From Gamarada debralockiae (lineage: Eukaryota > Ascomycota > Leotiomycetes > Helotiales > Hyphodiscaceae): a stretch of DNA of 64,000 bases. Below, one piece after another: positions 34,701 to 47,263 of the stretch (within the stretch, counting starts at the first letter, position 1; every line of letters begins with the position of its first letter). The notes beneath the pieces were generated by a model that was given only the letters and a program-made list of their open reading frames with translations, did not search any database and was not told the origin of the DNA. The DNA lies in assembly GCA_002803225.1 (NCBI GenBank), contig NXFV01001259.1:62001-126000 (forward strand), read 5' to 3'. The position numbers and the translations under genes are program-made.

Positions 34701-36763
34701 CAGTTGAACTACCCTAAGCCACTCTCACCTACGAAGAAAGCTAACCCGACCGAGTTACCTATGAATGTCGAAACGCCAAAACTTGAAACGAAGGTAGCGC
34801 CAATCACAAAGTCGAAGCCAGACACTCCTACCAAATCGCCGCCACTGATCTCCGAACTTTCTGAACGACCTACTGAGCAAATAGAATCGCCAGAGACAGC
34901 CAAACTTCGACCCCTCCCATTGTCGCCAAAGAAGATCACCGCATTGGAGTCACCTTCCAAGCCATCATTCGCCGAGCCGAAAACCCGGGATCAATCCACC
35001 AACCAGCCTGAACAACCTAACGACGCAAAATCGGTCCGCAATGCAGCAGCATTGTGGAATCATCCATCGGCGTCCCAGTCGCCCTCGAATCCTCCACGAG
35101 CCAGATCTCCAATCAAATTGCCAACATATGATGACGAGAAGGCCGCAATGGTGGGAGCAGGGTTACGATCTCCGAGCCCTGTGAGAGATGGGGCGCCATT
35201 TGGTCTTGGCCTCCAGAGAGAGTCATCACGACCCCTACCGACACCGCCTACGAAAGGGCCGTTATCGCCACCTTCGAGCGCAAGCTTGACGAATCCTTCA
35301 AATAGACTGAACGACGCACCCTCCAATCCTCAAAACAGAATGAACAATTCAAGGTCAAGCTCTCCAACGAAGCTGAACGATTCGTCCCAACCACAAACAG
35401 AAGCCTCTAGATTGCTATCCGAATTCTTTGGTCGCCACTCGTCTCCTCCCTCTGAGTTCGTGACGGATACGGCGGCTCTCCTTTCAGCACGGCCCGGCCA
35501 GGGGCAAGGCTCAGGTATTAAGACTTTGCGCGCTACTCTGTACCAGTTCTCGGGAGATGGTAAAAAGCAACTGGTTCCAAGCCACCAGGAGCGGCTACTA
35601 TTTGAGGGTAATATGTATCTGTGTATCCATACCTTTGGGAGCGGAGGAAAGAAAATCGTTGAAACGAATTGGTGGATCGGAGACGAAGTACCTGCCGCCA
35701 CGGCTGAAGGAGCCGAAATATTTGCTCAAAGAGAGGCTAGGGGCAACAAACTCGTCAAAATTCGACAGGGAAAAGAGACCCCGGAATTCTTCCAGGCTCT
35801 TGGGGGTATAATCATCATTCGGAGAGGGTCGTCGAACAAGTATGACTCGCTAGCGCCTCATATACTCTGCGGACGCAAGCACTTTGGTCAGATCGCCTTC
35901 GATGAGGTCGACTATTCTCCTACAAGTTTATGCTCAGGCTTTCCATACCTTATCTCTGCCCAATCAGGCAAATCGTATCTTTGGAAAGGCAAAGGCTCAG
36001 GCGTTGATGAGCTTAGCTGTGCTAGACTCATTGGAATGGACTTTGGTCTTACCGGCGAGATCGAAGAGGTCGAGGATGGTAACGAACCTGCTTCTTTCTT
36101 ACAAATCTTTGGAAATGGGCCGAATAAAATACCGAAATCAGCCGATCATTGGAGAATGAAGCCGAATTACGACAAATACTGTGGACGGCTATTTTGCGCG
36201 GACTCTACAGCCAAATCACAGGTGAGTTGTTCAATCCAACTGAATAGTTTCATTTTCTTCCTCATTATACCCGCACTACATCTCTTCTATCCATCACCAA
36301 TTACTCAACGCTATTAATCGATTCACTTTCTCTACAAAGCTAGTCGATCTTTAATCCTCCCAATCGCTCATCTTGCATCAGCAACTGCAATTGCAACTAA
36401 CTTTTCTAGATCGTCGAAATCAGCCCCTTTTCGCAAGAAGACCTATCACCCTCGAAGATATATGTCCTAGATGCCTTTTTCGAGATATACATCGTCGTCG
36501 GATCACGTGCACAATCTCAATATTCCTCGTTCCACAACGCTCTTATGTTCGCTCAGGAGTACGGTATACTAGCAGCAGGGATGGAGGATCGACCTATGGT
36601 ACCTTTTTCGTCGGTGGTCCTCGAAGGCATACCGAGAGATATGAAGAGCGTGTTCCGCAAATGGAGAGACGGGTTGACTCCCACAGTCATGCAATCAGGT
36701 CTGCAGAGAGGCAGGAGTTTACGAGTCGTACCGCTGACGGCTGCGTTGGAGGCTACACGTTAG
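31702..36763 (+). CDS. DUF4045/gelsolin-repeat protein, large
   Basis: Three exons (31702-31858, 31942-36221, 36410-36763) keep the frame across 83-bp and 188-bp introns and give 1,596 residues. The N-terminus has a coiled segment (SDFLLRIKELGVRRDQEDEE) followed by RARSISPTKSSPSNTP, which marks fungal DUF4045 proteins. Residues about 50-1230 are Ser/Pro-rich and disordered with many SPTK/SPSK and KPxPPP motifs, likely targets for proline-directed kinases and SH3 domains. From about residue 1244 come gelsolin-like repeats: TLYQFSGDGKKQLVPSHQER, ETNWWIGDEVP, FFQALGGIIIIRRGS, and in the last exon YVLDAFFEIYIVVGSRAQ. Gelsolin repeats bind or sever actin in a calcium-dependent way; an actin or cell-polarity role is inferred. 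The ORF seen from 31875 starts in the first intron. Confidence 0.88.
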
Positions 36764-39531
36764 GTTTTGTATTAATGTTTATTATTGATTAAACGACTGC
36801 TTCGTTGTACATATAGGGTAGTCGGACAACATGGGATGGCTGGTCATCCTAAAAATAGCACAATGCATAGAAATGATGAGTTATTTAATCCTTTAAATCA
36901 TCCCAGTGATTGATGGACTGGCGTTTCGCTGTCCTTGTATTTCTCCACAATTTAAATCATTCACGATGATTGAGTAATTTTCTCCGGTCGTTCAACCCGA
37001 GCCGATGATGCGATTCAAGTGAAACACTGAACTTCAAGCATTTGTATGGACGCAGCAACTCATAGGCTCGAAACTCATATTCCAGAGTACAAGTCGCAAG
37101 TCTGCTTCTTTTCAAGTATATATCTCCCGGCGAAATCAAAGTACTTGAATTCACCAGGCGACCTGGATGCATCTGGATCAGGACCGAGTAATTGGATTCC
37201 AGTCATTCATGCAAATTGAGGGATTGGAATTTGATCAATCACTTCAACAGATTCAGTGATTGCAGTTCCTATGAACTTTTTGTTCAAGTACAGGTAATTC
37301 GACGTCGGAATCTCGACATGAGCATTTTCCATTTCCGTCTTTGGACATGAGCTGTTGCTGCACTAATCTAAGCTGAACCTGAGCATACAGAGGGGTCCTT
37401 CTTTTAGGGCCCCCCTCCCCGGGAGAATCGGTTACAGTTTCCATGTTATCTATATATAAATTTTGCTAATGCCTATTGTCTGGAACACAGCCACGTCTTT
37501 GAACCCATTAGGGTGGTCGGTGGAGGTAGCCCTTGTACCCTGCGAAACATACAATAGCTCTGCTGGAGCCGAGTTTGGATCTCACTGGTCTAGTCACGTG
37601 ACAGTAATTAAGCCTTAGAATATCACCAATTCAACTTCATCGTATACCAGTACATGACTTCAAATTCACTAAGTACTTATTTGACTTCTCTGCTATTAGA
37701 ACTCGCAATCAAATATACAACTACTTCGCTATGACAGGCGAGAATGGTTCTATATAGTTATCAAAGGTATAAACGATAGCGCTACAAATCTTGGAGCCTG
37801 TTAATGTCTAGGGCTCCTCCTAGGCGTTTCACTATTCATCCAAGACGAGGTATAATCTTCTCAGCAGAAAACTTGCTCTAAGCAAGACAAATGCAACGTC
37901 TAGTGCTTCTCTTAGACAAGGCATCGCGTAAGTTTGGGCAACATCGGCACAATTTCGCAACTGCAAGGCATGGAAGGTTTATGGCAGTAGAAATTTTCCC
38001 TGAGCATTATGGGACCCTTGCGGATATGAAATTGTATCAGGAAGATAGATCATACCGGGATTCCTTGCCGAGGTGCTGATATCATGCAATCAAGCCAGGC
38101 GACATCATCTCAGCCGAAGTCCATTGACTGAGGGGGGTTGTTGGATGACTTCTGTTTCTACTGACCCTCTTGTGATTTATGCATTGGTGAGGTTACGCCG
38201 AGGAGATAGTTTCGTTACAATTTAGACCATCCCTGAAGAAGCTAGATACTTAGCGACGTAAGGCAGAATTTCGACGCTAGCTGCATTGATTGAAGGGTAT
38301 GGTTTCTGAGCGTACGCTGCGTAGAGCGCAGTAAGGAAGTTACGCCGAGAAAGGATCTGGTTCACCATTACCTAAATTGGCCAATAAGGTAGGTAAATTG
38401 GTCAATTTTGGATTGAATGCGAGGGAGTACGGTTATTGGTTAAATTTATTTATTAGCTGATCGGTGTTCAATGTGTTTATTACACGAAAATTCGCGTAAA
38501 TGGAAACTGCCACGCCCATCGGAAGAGAAAACAACCCTGTGATTTATATATTACTTATATAAATACACGATTTACAGAAATACCAAAATTAGCGATCCGA
38601 AAGGTGACAACGCGACAGGTTCTATTAACAAAGGAGGCTCGTTTTGATGTTCTTCTAGTGCACGTACCACCTCACCCCTGGGTGGTACATCTAACTGTCG
38701 AAGGGATAATTATTCTGCGGAAGGCCCGAAAGTTCTCAACGACTATCGTGAATATCCTGGACCTGATAGAATTTGCACTCTCATTATCAATGAGTTTTGA
38801 TGAGCAAACAAAACATTGCAAATCCTTCACCTCTGGGACTCTGTGGGCCTGTACTCACTACTTTTTGCTTTCTGCAACCCAACATGGAGTCGCTGGTATC
38901 GCTCACCCGAATACCGCTCTCGTAGCGCATATACATATGGAGGCCTAGTATAACTTCCACAGGGATGTGGTGAGTGATCCTGCATTCAGATATAATAGAG
39001 AGTAGCAGATGGTTACCACACCCAAAATAGGTGGGGAAATTTCTGAATCCCATTCAGAGAGGTGAGCAGAGCTGCTTTATGGGTGGTGCTGGGTAAGTCA
39101 GGGCGAGCCGGCGCCTGGCCAGGTGTGGGTGGGTGAACTCGGCGGGTATGGAGCCTATTTGTTTGGACCGCTTGGTCTCCCGAGTGTGAACTCAGCCTCG
39201 CTCCTTGCCGATCGCAGCAAATCAATATCACCGTACTCTCTAAGACGAGTGAAAGATGCCTTGGCTACGTCAACCACTGACTAACCAGATTTGTGATGAC
39301 ACTGCTTTCTTACTTTTCTTGCCTTTGATTTTTCTTTTTTTTTTGCTCAGCTTCCTTAGTTTTTATTCATGCGCGCAAGCCTGCATATAACTATGGGTTG
39401 TGCGGGAAAGGTACAACGTGAGGCGCACCACGAGGCACTCTCCGAAAAGAACATCCAAAGCGGCCACGCCTCACCAAATTTTGATGATTTGACATTTTCG
39501 GCTTTGCCTCACTCTCTGTCATCAGTGCACA
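36764..39531. other. Gene-poor 2.8-kb stretch
   Basis: No intact gene is seen. A GTCACGTG site is at 37593-37600. An 8-bp perfect inverted repeat TTTATATA-TTACT-TATATAAA sits at 38543-38563. A stop-ridden but protein-like stretch lies near 38220-38350 on the plus strand (IPEEARYLAT, ISTLAALIEGYGF), perhaps a decayed coding piece. Open frames at 36957-37172, 37253-37444 and 38604-38948 have no recognisable content. A GC-richer block with few stops, at 39050-39240, precedes the next gene. Confidence 0.4.
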
Positions 39532-42500
39532 ATGCAGCAGTACAGTGATGGCCCTGAGCCAACTCTGTGGTCTGCCGACAATAAACGGGATTGGGCCGAA
39601 TTCGAAGAACACACTGATGTGCCAGACGAGGCTACGAAGAGAACATGCGCAGAATGGCCAGAAAGTCTCGAAACCAAGCCCGTCCATACCATCTCACTCT
39701 CTACTTGGGGTCCACGAACTGACTTAGGAGGCGCCGTGCTCCATGCGAACTTCCGGGGAGGTGGCATGGTCCAGGAGTTAGGCCGTGTCGATGGATTTGC
39801 AGCGCAGACGGAATCAAGTAGGTTTCAGAAGGACCCATCACAACCCGACGGCTTGCCGAAATCAATCGAGAGTATCAATGTTGATGCCAATCTGGATTCC
39901 GAAGTCTCGTCAGATTCCGTAGTTGTTGACACAGAGAACGATCAAATGTCGCCCAGTCAGTACAGATAGTTTATAGGATTATTAACACGCTAACTTTAGG
40001 CCACTCTCTTCAGGTGCTCATGAGAATTTTGAGGAATCCTTACAGACAGCTTCCATGCACGGATTCCAAAGTGAAACGTATGACACTTGCTTCGGAATGG
40101 TTGGTTCTTTCCCTATATCTAAGGACAACGAGCTGACACTGTTAGGTAACTGCGAAAATTTCTTCCACAATACGTACAGAGCGAGGGAGAGGTTCTGTGC
40201 CTGTGAAAATCCGTGCGTCGGGACGCTTTTTGAAGCTTTACCAAGAGGAGTCGACCAAATTTGTAGGCGTTTTGACCTCACCAACTTTGAAAAGACTTGT
40301 CCTTGACTATTCAGTGACACTTTTCGCAACATTGGACCCACCGCAACCCCAGAAGGATGAAGAGACTGGGTCTGTTTGTTCTAAAGAATGTTCGGTTTAT
40401 ATCATTGTCTATGGTCTTCTTGCAGAAAGAAATCCTGTTGGCAACCTCCTGTCCGAGGGCGGCTTATTCCTGCAGCATCCTAATGAATACGATACGCGGG
40501 TTGATTATGTTAACCCCCAGTACCTTGTACGACCAGGCTCTCGGATGCCAAAAATTGGCGTGGGAGCGTTGTGTGCTTCCTCACAAAGAGCATCGTCTTC
40601 TAACGCAGTCCTTGACGACACGGAAAAAAGCCAGCTGCTTCAAGTTTTCAATTCCGCAGACGGACCCAACGTGTTCACTCAAGTCAAATCAAGCTCTCGA
40701 CTTCGAACGTCCTTGAAAGAGTGAGTAACAATAGCTATTCAAACTTTTAACGCTAATGTGTCATTAGCCATCAAGTCAAGGCCCTCGCCATGATGGTGGA
40801 GAAAGAAGGTGGTGTTCTTGAAGGAGCTAAATTTAATCCATTGTGGGAGGTCACTACCCATCCTAACGGGTCCAAGAGGTATAGTAACATTCCCGAGTGA
40901 CACCGATTACTTTTGTCCCACCAGGTTAACACAGCTCAATGTCAGCCTTCGACATGTTGTGACAGGAACAACAAGAGAGTCTTGTCCAAATTTCTACGGA
41001 GGAATACTGGCCGACGTGCGTTTATCTGTCTCTGCCTCGGCGAGTTCTCAGCCTTATTTCAATTGCCTAATTCACTTCAGGACATGGGCCTCGGTAAGAC
41101 GCTGAGCGTTTTAGCTCTGATCGCTTCCTTTCTCGATGCCGTAGACGGCGCTCAGGTCTCCGTTCAAGCTACCATTCCCCGGACAACGTTAATTGTAACA
41201 CCCAAATCAAGTATGTTGCCAGCCTTACAACGCCTCTTTTGCATAGCACTAATACGTCTTAGTTATCCCTGAGTGGAAAAAGCAAATTGAAACGTAAGAG
41301 GTCTAAACATCACTAATGCTCAAGACCATCTAACTAGTATTTAGCCATATTCACCCTGGCCAGGTTCGCATGGCTATATATCACGGGTCCAATCGTAATG
41401 GACTATCAGCTGAATTGCAAAGCCATGACGTTGTCCTTACAACTTATGACACACTTAGATCCGAATGGACTAGCAAGGCTGATGAAGGTGTGCTTTACTC
41501 GGAAAAATGGGTTCGAGTTGTGCTTGATGAAGGTAAGTTCAGCCCATTAGAGTAAAGCACTTGAGTTGTGTGATTTTCTGATTTGGGTAACTATTTAAGC
41601 ACACCATGTCCGAAACCGCTCATCACAAGTTTTTAATGCGGCTTGTGCGATTCGCGCTCGATGCCGTTGGTGTCTAACCGGAACTCCTATACAGAACTGC
41701 CTAGATGACTATGGATCCTTGCTAAGTTTCATCGGAGCGCCTCCCTTCACAAATAAAGCCTTGTTCGATCATTGGATAGCTGCGCCAATTAGTCAGAAGC
41801 GGCCCCATAGCCTTATGAAGCTGAAAAAACTCATCATGGCTACGTGCCTTCGAAGAACAAAGGATTGTATTAAAGATGAACTTCGACTCCCTGCAAGAAT
41901 AGAAAGAGAGGAAGTGATTGAGCTGGATAAGCCAGACAGGGACTTATACGAATTTTATAGGCATCGAGCTTCTAGCTTGGTTGCTACAACATTTTCAGCG
42001 GATACAAGCTCGTCAACTCCCCGTGGACACGGAAACATCCTTCCTCTTATCAACTTCTTACGTCTAATTTGTAACCACGGCGAAAAGCTTCTCCCTCCTG
42101 ATGCAAGAAAAGCGTGGCGCAACATGGACGGTTCCGCGATTGATTGGATCATGATGCGAGATGATAGCAGGAATTGCGCTACTTGCAAAGTGGACATTGA
42201 TGGGCCTGGGCCTGGGCTTTCTCACTCTGGCCGATCTGAGTTATCTTGTCTTCATGTCATTTGTCGCGAATGTGCAATCTCTGGAGATGAAGAGAGCTCG
42301 ACAATGGACGAGAATCGTTGCCCGATATGTAGCAGAGAATCTACTTACGCGAGCAACGACTGCTTTGTTGATCCAAGTTCATCCAGGATTGACTTCTCTA
42401 TGATAGATTACTGCCCTTCTGCTAAGATCAGAAAGCTTCTTGAAAATCTTTATAAAGAGCGGCAACTTGAAAGTTCTGGTTCCAGGGACAAACCCGTGAA

Positions 42501-43213
42501 GAGGTACGAGACTATTCTGGAAAAGGAAGCTAAGGAAGGTAGCTGACAAACCATAGTGTTATTTTTACTTTTTGGACCAAAATGCTTGATCTCATGGAGA
42601 TAGCACTGAAGGCGAACAGTTTTGGCTATCAACGGATTGATGGCCAAACCAGTCTTCCTCGAAGAATCGAAGCACTCGAAAAATTCAACGCCGATAAGAA
42701 TTGTACAATTATGCTCGCCAGCATTGGTAGCATCGGAGAAGGGTAGGTCAAATAATCCGACCTCCCGAGATAACAGTCACACGTGCTGAATTATTTGCCT
42801 ATAACTAAAGTGTTGATTTCACGGCGGCCAACTTTGTCCACCTCATGGAACCGCATTGGAACCCCATGGTGGAAGCGCAAGCGGTGGATCGAGTGCATAG
42901 AATAGGGCAAACACGAGATGTTGTCATAATCCGCTACCTTACGAAAAACTCGATTGAAACGGTATGTCGCCAAGGATAACTCTCCGGGTCCAGTTCTCGT
43001 TTTCGTCTTTTTGAAGCTCATGAATATCTCCGTAGTACGTGCAATGCATCCAAAAGGATAAGTTGAGGATCATTCGAGAATCTCTTGGGGCTTCAGCGCC
43101 ATCACAGAACGATGTAGAAAATGAAAGGTGGCAGGTAGGTACTCCCTGAGAACTGAGCTTTCCTTGATCCACACTAACATGATATCCAGAAGCTAATGGC
43201 AACATTGAATTGA
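39532..43213 (+). CDS. RAD5/HLTF-like SNF2 ATPase with RING finger
   Basis: Thirteen exons (39532-39955, 40014-40099, 40146-40720, 40768-40878, 40925-41015, 41081-41210, 41263-41293, 41345-41532, 41600-42503, 42557-42742, 42811-42961, 43036-43134, 43190-43213) all use GT-AG and keep one frame with no stop, giving 999 residues. The motor has GGILAD joined to DMGLGKT near 430, IVTPKS, DEAHHVRN near 545, LTGTPIQN, LRRTKD, LINFLRLICNH, GQTSLPRR, and AQAVDRVHRIGQTR near 935. Between the lobes sits a RING-type cluster CATC...C-H-ICREC...CPIC near residues 737-790. An SNF2 motor with an inserted RING is the Rad5/HLTF plan, used in ubiquitin-linked replication-fork repair, but fungi have many paralogs, so orthology to RAD5 is not claimed. 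It converges with the NACHT gene 218 bp away. Confidence 0.88.
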
Positions 43214-43431
43214 TCTATTTTGGGATTCATATGGTATCCACTAGTTAGGTCTCTTAGTAAAGTGTAGCATTAGTAAAAAGCGAGAGCACACCATAAATGC
43301 GTCTTCCTTACAGATTATAGCCCTAGGATATCCTCTTGAAAGCATCATAGACCCATCTAAATGACGTTTTCTGTTAACATTCACTTGCTCAAGCTTGAAT
43401 TCGCCCTCCATAGCTGAGTATGGTTGGCTGT

Positions 43432-46400
43432 TCATTCCGCCGTGACGGCGCCACCTTGCGCGAGCCTCTCCGCTGCAGCCCACTTCACGAGCTCATCCCA
43501 CGTCATACCTAGCCATCTTGATATGTTTCGGGCACCGCGTTCTTCTGAAATGGGGGCACCATTGCCTAAGGGGGCTGCTGGATCTGCGCCGGACAACAGG
43601 AGAAACTTCATCAACTCGGCGGCTTCGGTAGAGCTTTTTCTAGCAGCATGTTGCAGTGGAGTCACATACTTTGGGCTTCTTCTGTAGTCAACATCTGCAC
43701 CACACTCTAGAAGTGCCTTTGCTTGTACAATAGAGCAAGATCTTTGCGCCAATTCTACTAATCCCGCCCCAAAGGCCTTTGGTGCCAGCCCACCAAGACG
43801 AGCTTCTCTTTTCCAGAGAGCAATCAATCGTGCCTCTTGGACTGGAAATTTGCTTGCTGTTTCCATTGTTTGATGCATTAACACAACTGTGAATTTTTCC
43901 AATGCGGCAGCCTTGGCCCAGATTTCGAAGACTTCTGCTGAGCCAGATTGCATAACAGCCAATACTAGCTTCCGCCCAAAGTTCCTATACTCGTCATACA
44001 GCATTTTGGAGGCTCTAGGCAGAGTCCAACTCAATACTTCGATATTTTCGCTTTCTGTAGATGCGAGGATGGCGTGTTGGATAAAACTTTTGTCCTCTGA
44101 GATATTTCGAGCCGGGACTAGGAGCTGCACCATTGCCAAGGATCCATGGGAAGCAGCCAATTTTACCAACTCCACACGAATATGCTCGGGCAGCTGACGA
44201 AACTTAGACAAGAGGCGGCTGACTTCGTCTAGCTTGTCCCTCTTCACCAAGTCAAAGAGCAGTGGCTGGATTTCGTCGCGATCTGGTTCCTCCAATGAAT
44301 TATTTTCTTCAGACGTAGTAGGCTGATGACATTTGAGCCAGTGCTTGTGGTAATTAGATCTTGACAAAAATCCGATGATAGAGAATTCGCATTCTGGCAG
44401 ACTGCATTTCCATGGACGGTTGTGGTGATTGTAGTGGGTATCGCGAAGGGACTTGGTCTCGAAGCCATGTTGATGGAAGCGGCAGGCCAGGAATTCGCAC
44501 TTGAATATGCGCGCTCCGTAGTGTCTCCGTAGGGTCGAGCAGTGGCAGTTGCTACCATGTCCGCTCCCCGAGCAGAATAGCTTTTCGAATTGTTGGTATA
44601 TGCGATCCGACGAGTGGGACAAGGTTAAAGGATCAAGATCTACCCACGCATCACCTAAGTTGACTCTCGTATTAGACACCATAAGAACAACGGGTATCTA
44701 CACAATTCAATTTGAGGACTTTATAGGAAATCTTGAAATACTTTCTCTGATACGCCAGTCTTCTCTGTAGCATTGCTGCTGAAAATTCAGTGCACTGCAT
44801 AAGCAAGCATGCATCTCCGGCCACTTCGTTTTGAAGAGATCCAAGTCGCGAGGTTTCAAATCGTCCTCAATCTGCGCCTCAAATCCAAAGTTTGTTCGAC
44901 TAGTAGTGACGAAGTCAAGTTGTTTGATAAGTTCATCCGGAGGGGTTTGTGCCCCGGACAGCATAGCGTATTGCCTGACGAGCCCAATCCATTGCGACGT
45001 CGCGAATCCGTGGAGCCGGTATGCGCCAGACAATACATTTTCTTCTATCTCATCATCAGGTATATCGACTTTATATACGTCCAAAGACAAATACGTCAAG
45101 CAAGTCATCAGGAGGCTGACGTTGGCTTCCATACTGTTCGTGAAATTGATTTCTTGACTGAAGAGGTACCTGTAACTCGTAAGTACAAAGGCTCCCCACT
45201 TCAGGTTATAACGTTGTGACTTACTCCTTCACAGAGAAGTGTACAAATTGCAATCGGTCGTCAACGATTTCTACAATCGGGCCACAGAGTTGTAGGATGT
45301 TGAGGGAAGCATTAACTTGTGGTACTTTATCGATTTGGCCTGGCACAATGAGCAACGCTTGCTCAATCTCTTGACTTGTGAGCGGTAGTGGGGAACACCC
45401 AATCCACCCCAGTAGCCTCCTAGCTCTCTCACGTAAGAGAGGCCGTAAATCATTGATACGATTAAAAACACGATCATAGCTTCAATATGGTTATCCACAC
45501 TGGTATCATTGCTAGGATAGAATGGCAACTTACGCATCTTTCAAATCTCTAGGGGGCACTCTCAGCTCCTTTCTGATTGATTCAACATCACTCAAACCAG
45601 ATATATTGCCCATGACTATCTTGGCGTACAGGAACATGCCTATGAATATTAGCTTCTACCAGGTGTTTCAAATAGCTTCAAACTAAAAAAGAATCGTAAA
45701 TAAGTAGCCTCACCTTTGGCGTTTGCTGCGAGTGGTGCCAATAAACCCTGTATCTCGGACTCCACTTCTACATCAAAATGGGTATCCTGGAACCAGGACA
45801 GAGTGCTGCGATTTATATATGCCTGAATACTTCCAGCGTTCCTATTGTCCACGCGAATTATTTCTGCCTTGCCCTTGAGAATCCTTGCGATATCGTCCTC
45901 CTGCCTGCTGCTAATAAGCATTTTTATCTCTTCGGAGTCCTTCAAGATATGGAGAAGTTCAAGTAGACAAAGCCGGCGATCTAATTCGGATATCTCATCC
46001 AAGCCGTCAATGATGATATATGTCGGTCCCGCGCATTTTAGTAGAGTTGAAAAGATTTCCGTAGCAAACTTTGTGTGGCTTTTCAGATCTCTTTGTTTTG
46101 ATTGCCACAATACTGTTTGTAGATCCCTGTGTTCTGTAGCTAGCTGAAAAATCAAAGAGTGAAGGATCGAGATAGGGGATGTGGTAATGGTGTCCTTGTA
46201 GCTGAGGAGAGCGAAGAGTGTTCGGCCAAGTGGCCTTGCTGTGTCGACAACAGTCGAGGAGAGGTATGTTTTCCCTATTCATACTAGTGAACAGATAATT
46301 ATATGCTCTTACGTTCAAGGATAAGACATACCTGATCCTGGTATTCCTTGCAGCCAGACGAGATTCGTTGACTGATCCGAAAGATCTAGCCATTTGCAGA

Positions 46401-47263
46401 AGGTCTTGTCTTTCTGCAGCCAGAGCCCCGTTCCCTCGCAGATACTTATATGCAGCCGGTCCAGCTCGTTATCATACAGTTTGGGAGATATATGAGTCTG
46501 AACAGCGCTAAAGTATTGCTGTTCCTGAAACTCTCTTGTTTGCTCGTAGTGATCAAACGCTTTGGTGCGTGCTTCATGCTCCTCTCTGATGTGTTCTAAA
46601 CTGACTTCATTCCTCATGAGAAGCGTGTGGCGTTCAATGTTATTTGTAACCATATCAATCTTTGCCTTGTGAGTTGGCCATACTGATTCGAGAAGATATT
46701 TCCAGCCTGAAGGATCATTAGTCTCTAATCAACTTATTGGGAACCTCTCGGCAGTCAAGGGAGAACTTACGTTTTTTACTGAAGAACTCCAGGGCGATGC
46801 GATAGAAGTCAAGAATATCTTTGAAAAACAGAAACAAGACATCCTTGATACGGTCATTACCGCTGAAAAGGTACGTAAATTCTTGAAATTGAGGTAAAAC
46901 TTCGCCGATCTTCGCCGTTGTGTTCACGATGGCATCGAAGGATTGTTTGAGGGTGCCTGACCATTGGAGCAGAAGCTTGATTGGTCCCCAGATCAGAGAA
47001 AGAATCTCGGGCTTTGCTTGTATAAATACCTCCAGCACTCCGGTATATGCTCTCAGCCGTTCAAGGAACGGCTCGATCTTCGCCAGATGCCGAAGGTGCC
47101 CGTGCTTGGCTTGCTCGGCCTGAAGCTTGTCAGTGGCATCGTAAACATGTTCGACGGTAGTTGTCTCAAGGATTTCGGCATAGAGCCACGGGTTCTTTAG
47201 CCCAGCCTCGAATTCCCGCTTCGCCTTCTCAAAGGCTTCCTGGGTCTGGTCGTACTTAGACAT
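43432..47263 (-). CDS. NLR-like NACHT NTPase with zinc fingers and ankyrin-like tail
   Basis: Seven exons on the minus strand (47263-46771, 46706-46332, 46274-45714, 45639-45534, 45479-45225, 45169-44742, 44654-43432) are in one frame and give 1,146 residues. The N-terminal part (FERLRAY, FIQAKPEILSLIWGPIKLLL) resembles the DUF7708-type domain found before fungal NACHTs. Walker A GIPGSGKT spans the exon 2/3 junction near residue 289; Walker B IIIDGLDEI is near 380; a LLGWIGCSPLPLTSQEIEQAL winged-helix block follows. Near 790-845 are two C2H2-like units (CEFLAC...H, CSLPEC...H...CH). The rest has helical repeats ending with ECGADVDYR..TPLQHAARK and LLLSGADPAAPLG, which are ankyrin units. Such STAND proteins act in fungal self/non-self recognition and cell death. 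I start at MSKYDQTQ; an upstream in-frame ATG would add 11 residues. Confidence 0.9.

Noticed and set aside
38543..38563. AT-rich inverted repeat as a transposon end or terminator
   Set aside because: The arms are only 8 bp and purely A/T; no second copy or target duplication was seen, and such hairpins are common by chance.
44655..44741. Separate ankyrin/zinc-finger gene starting at 44682
   Set aside because: A GTATTT donor at 44741 and a CTTAG acceptor at 44655 join it to the NACHT exons in frame with a CTAAT branch site, so one gene is simpler.
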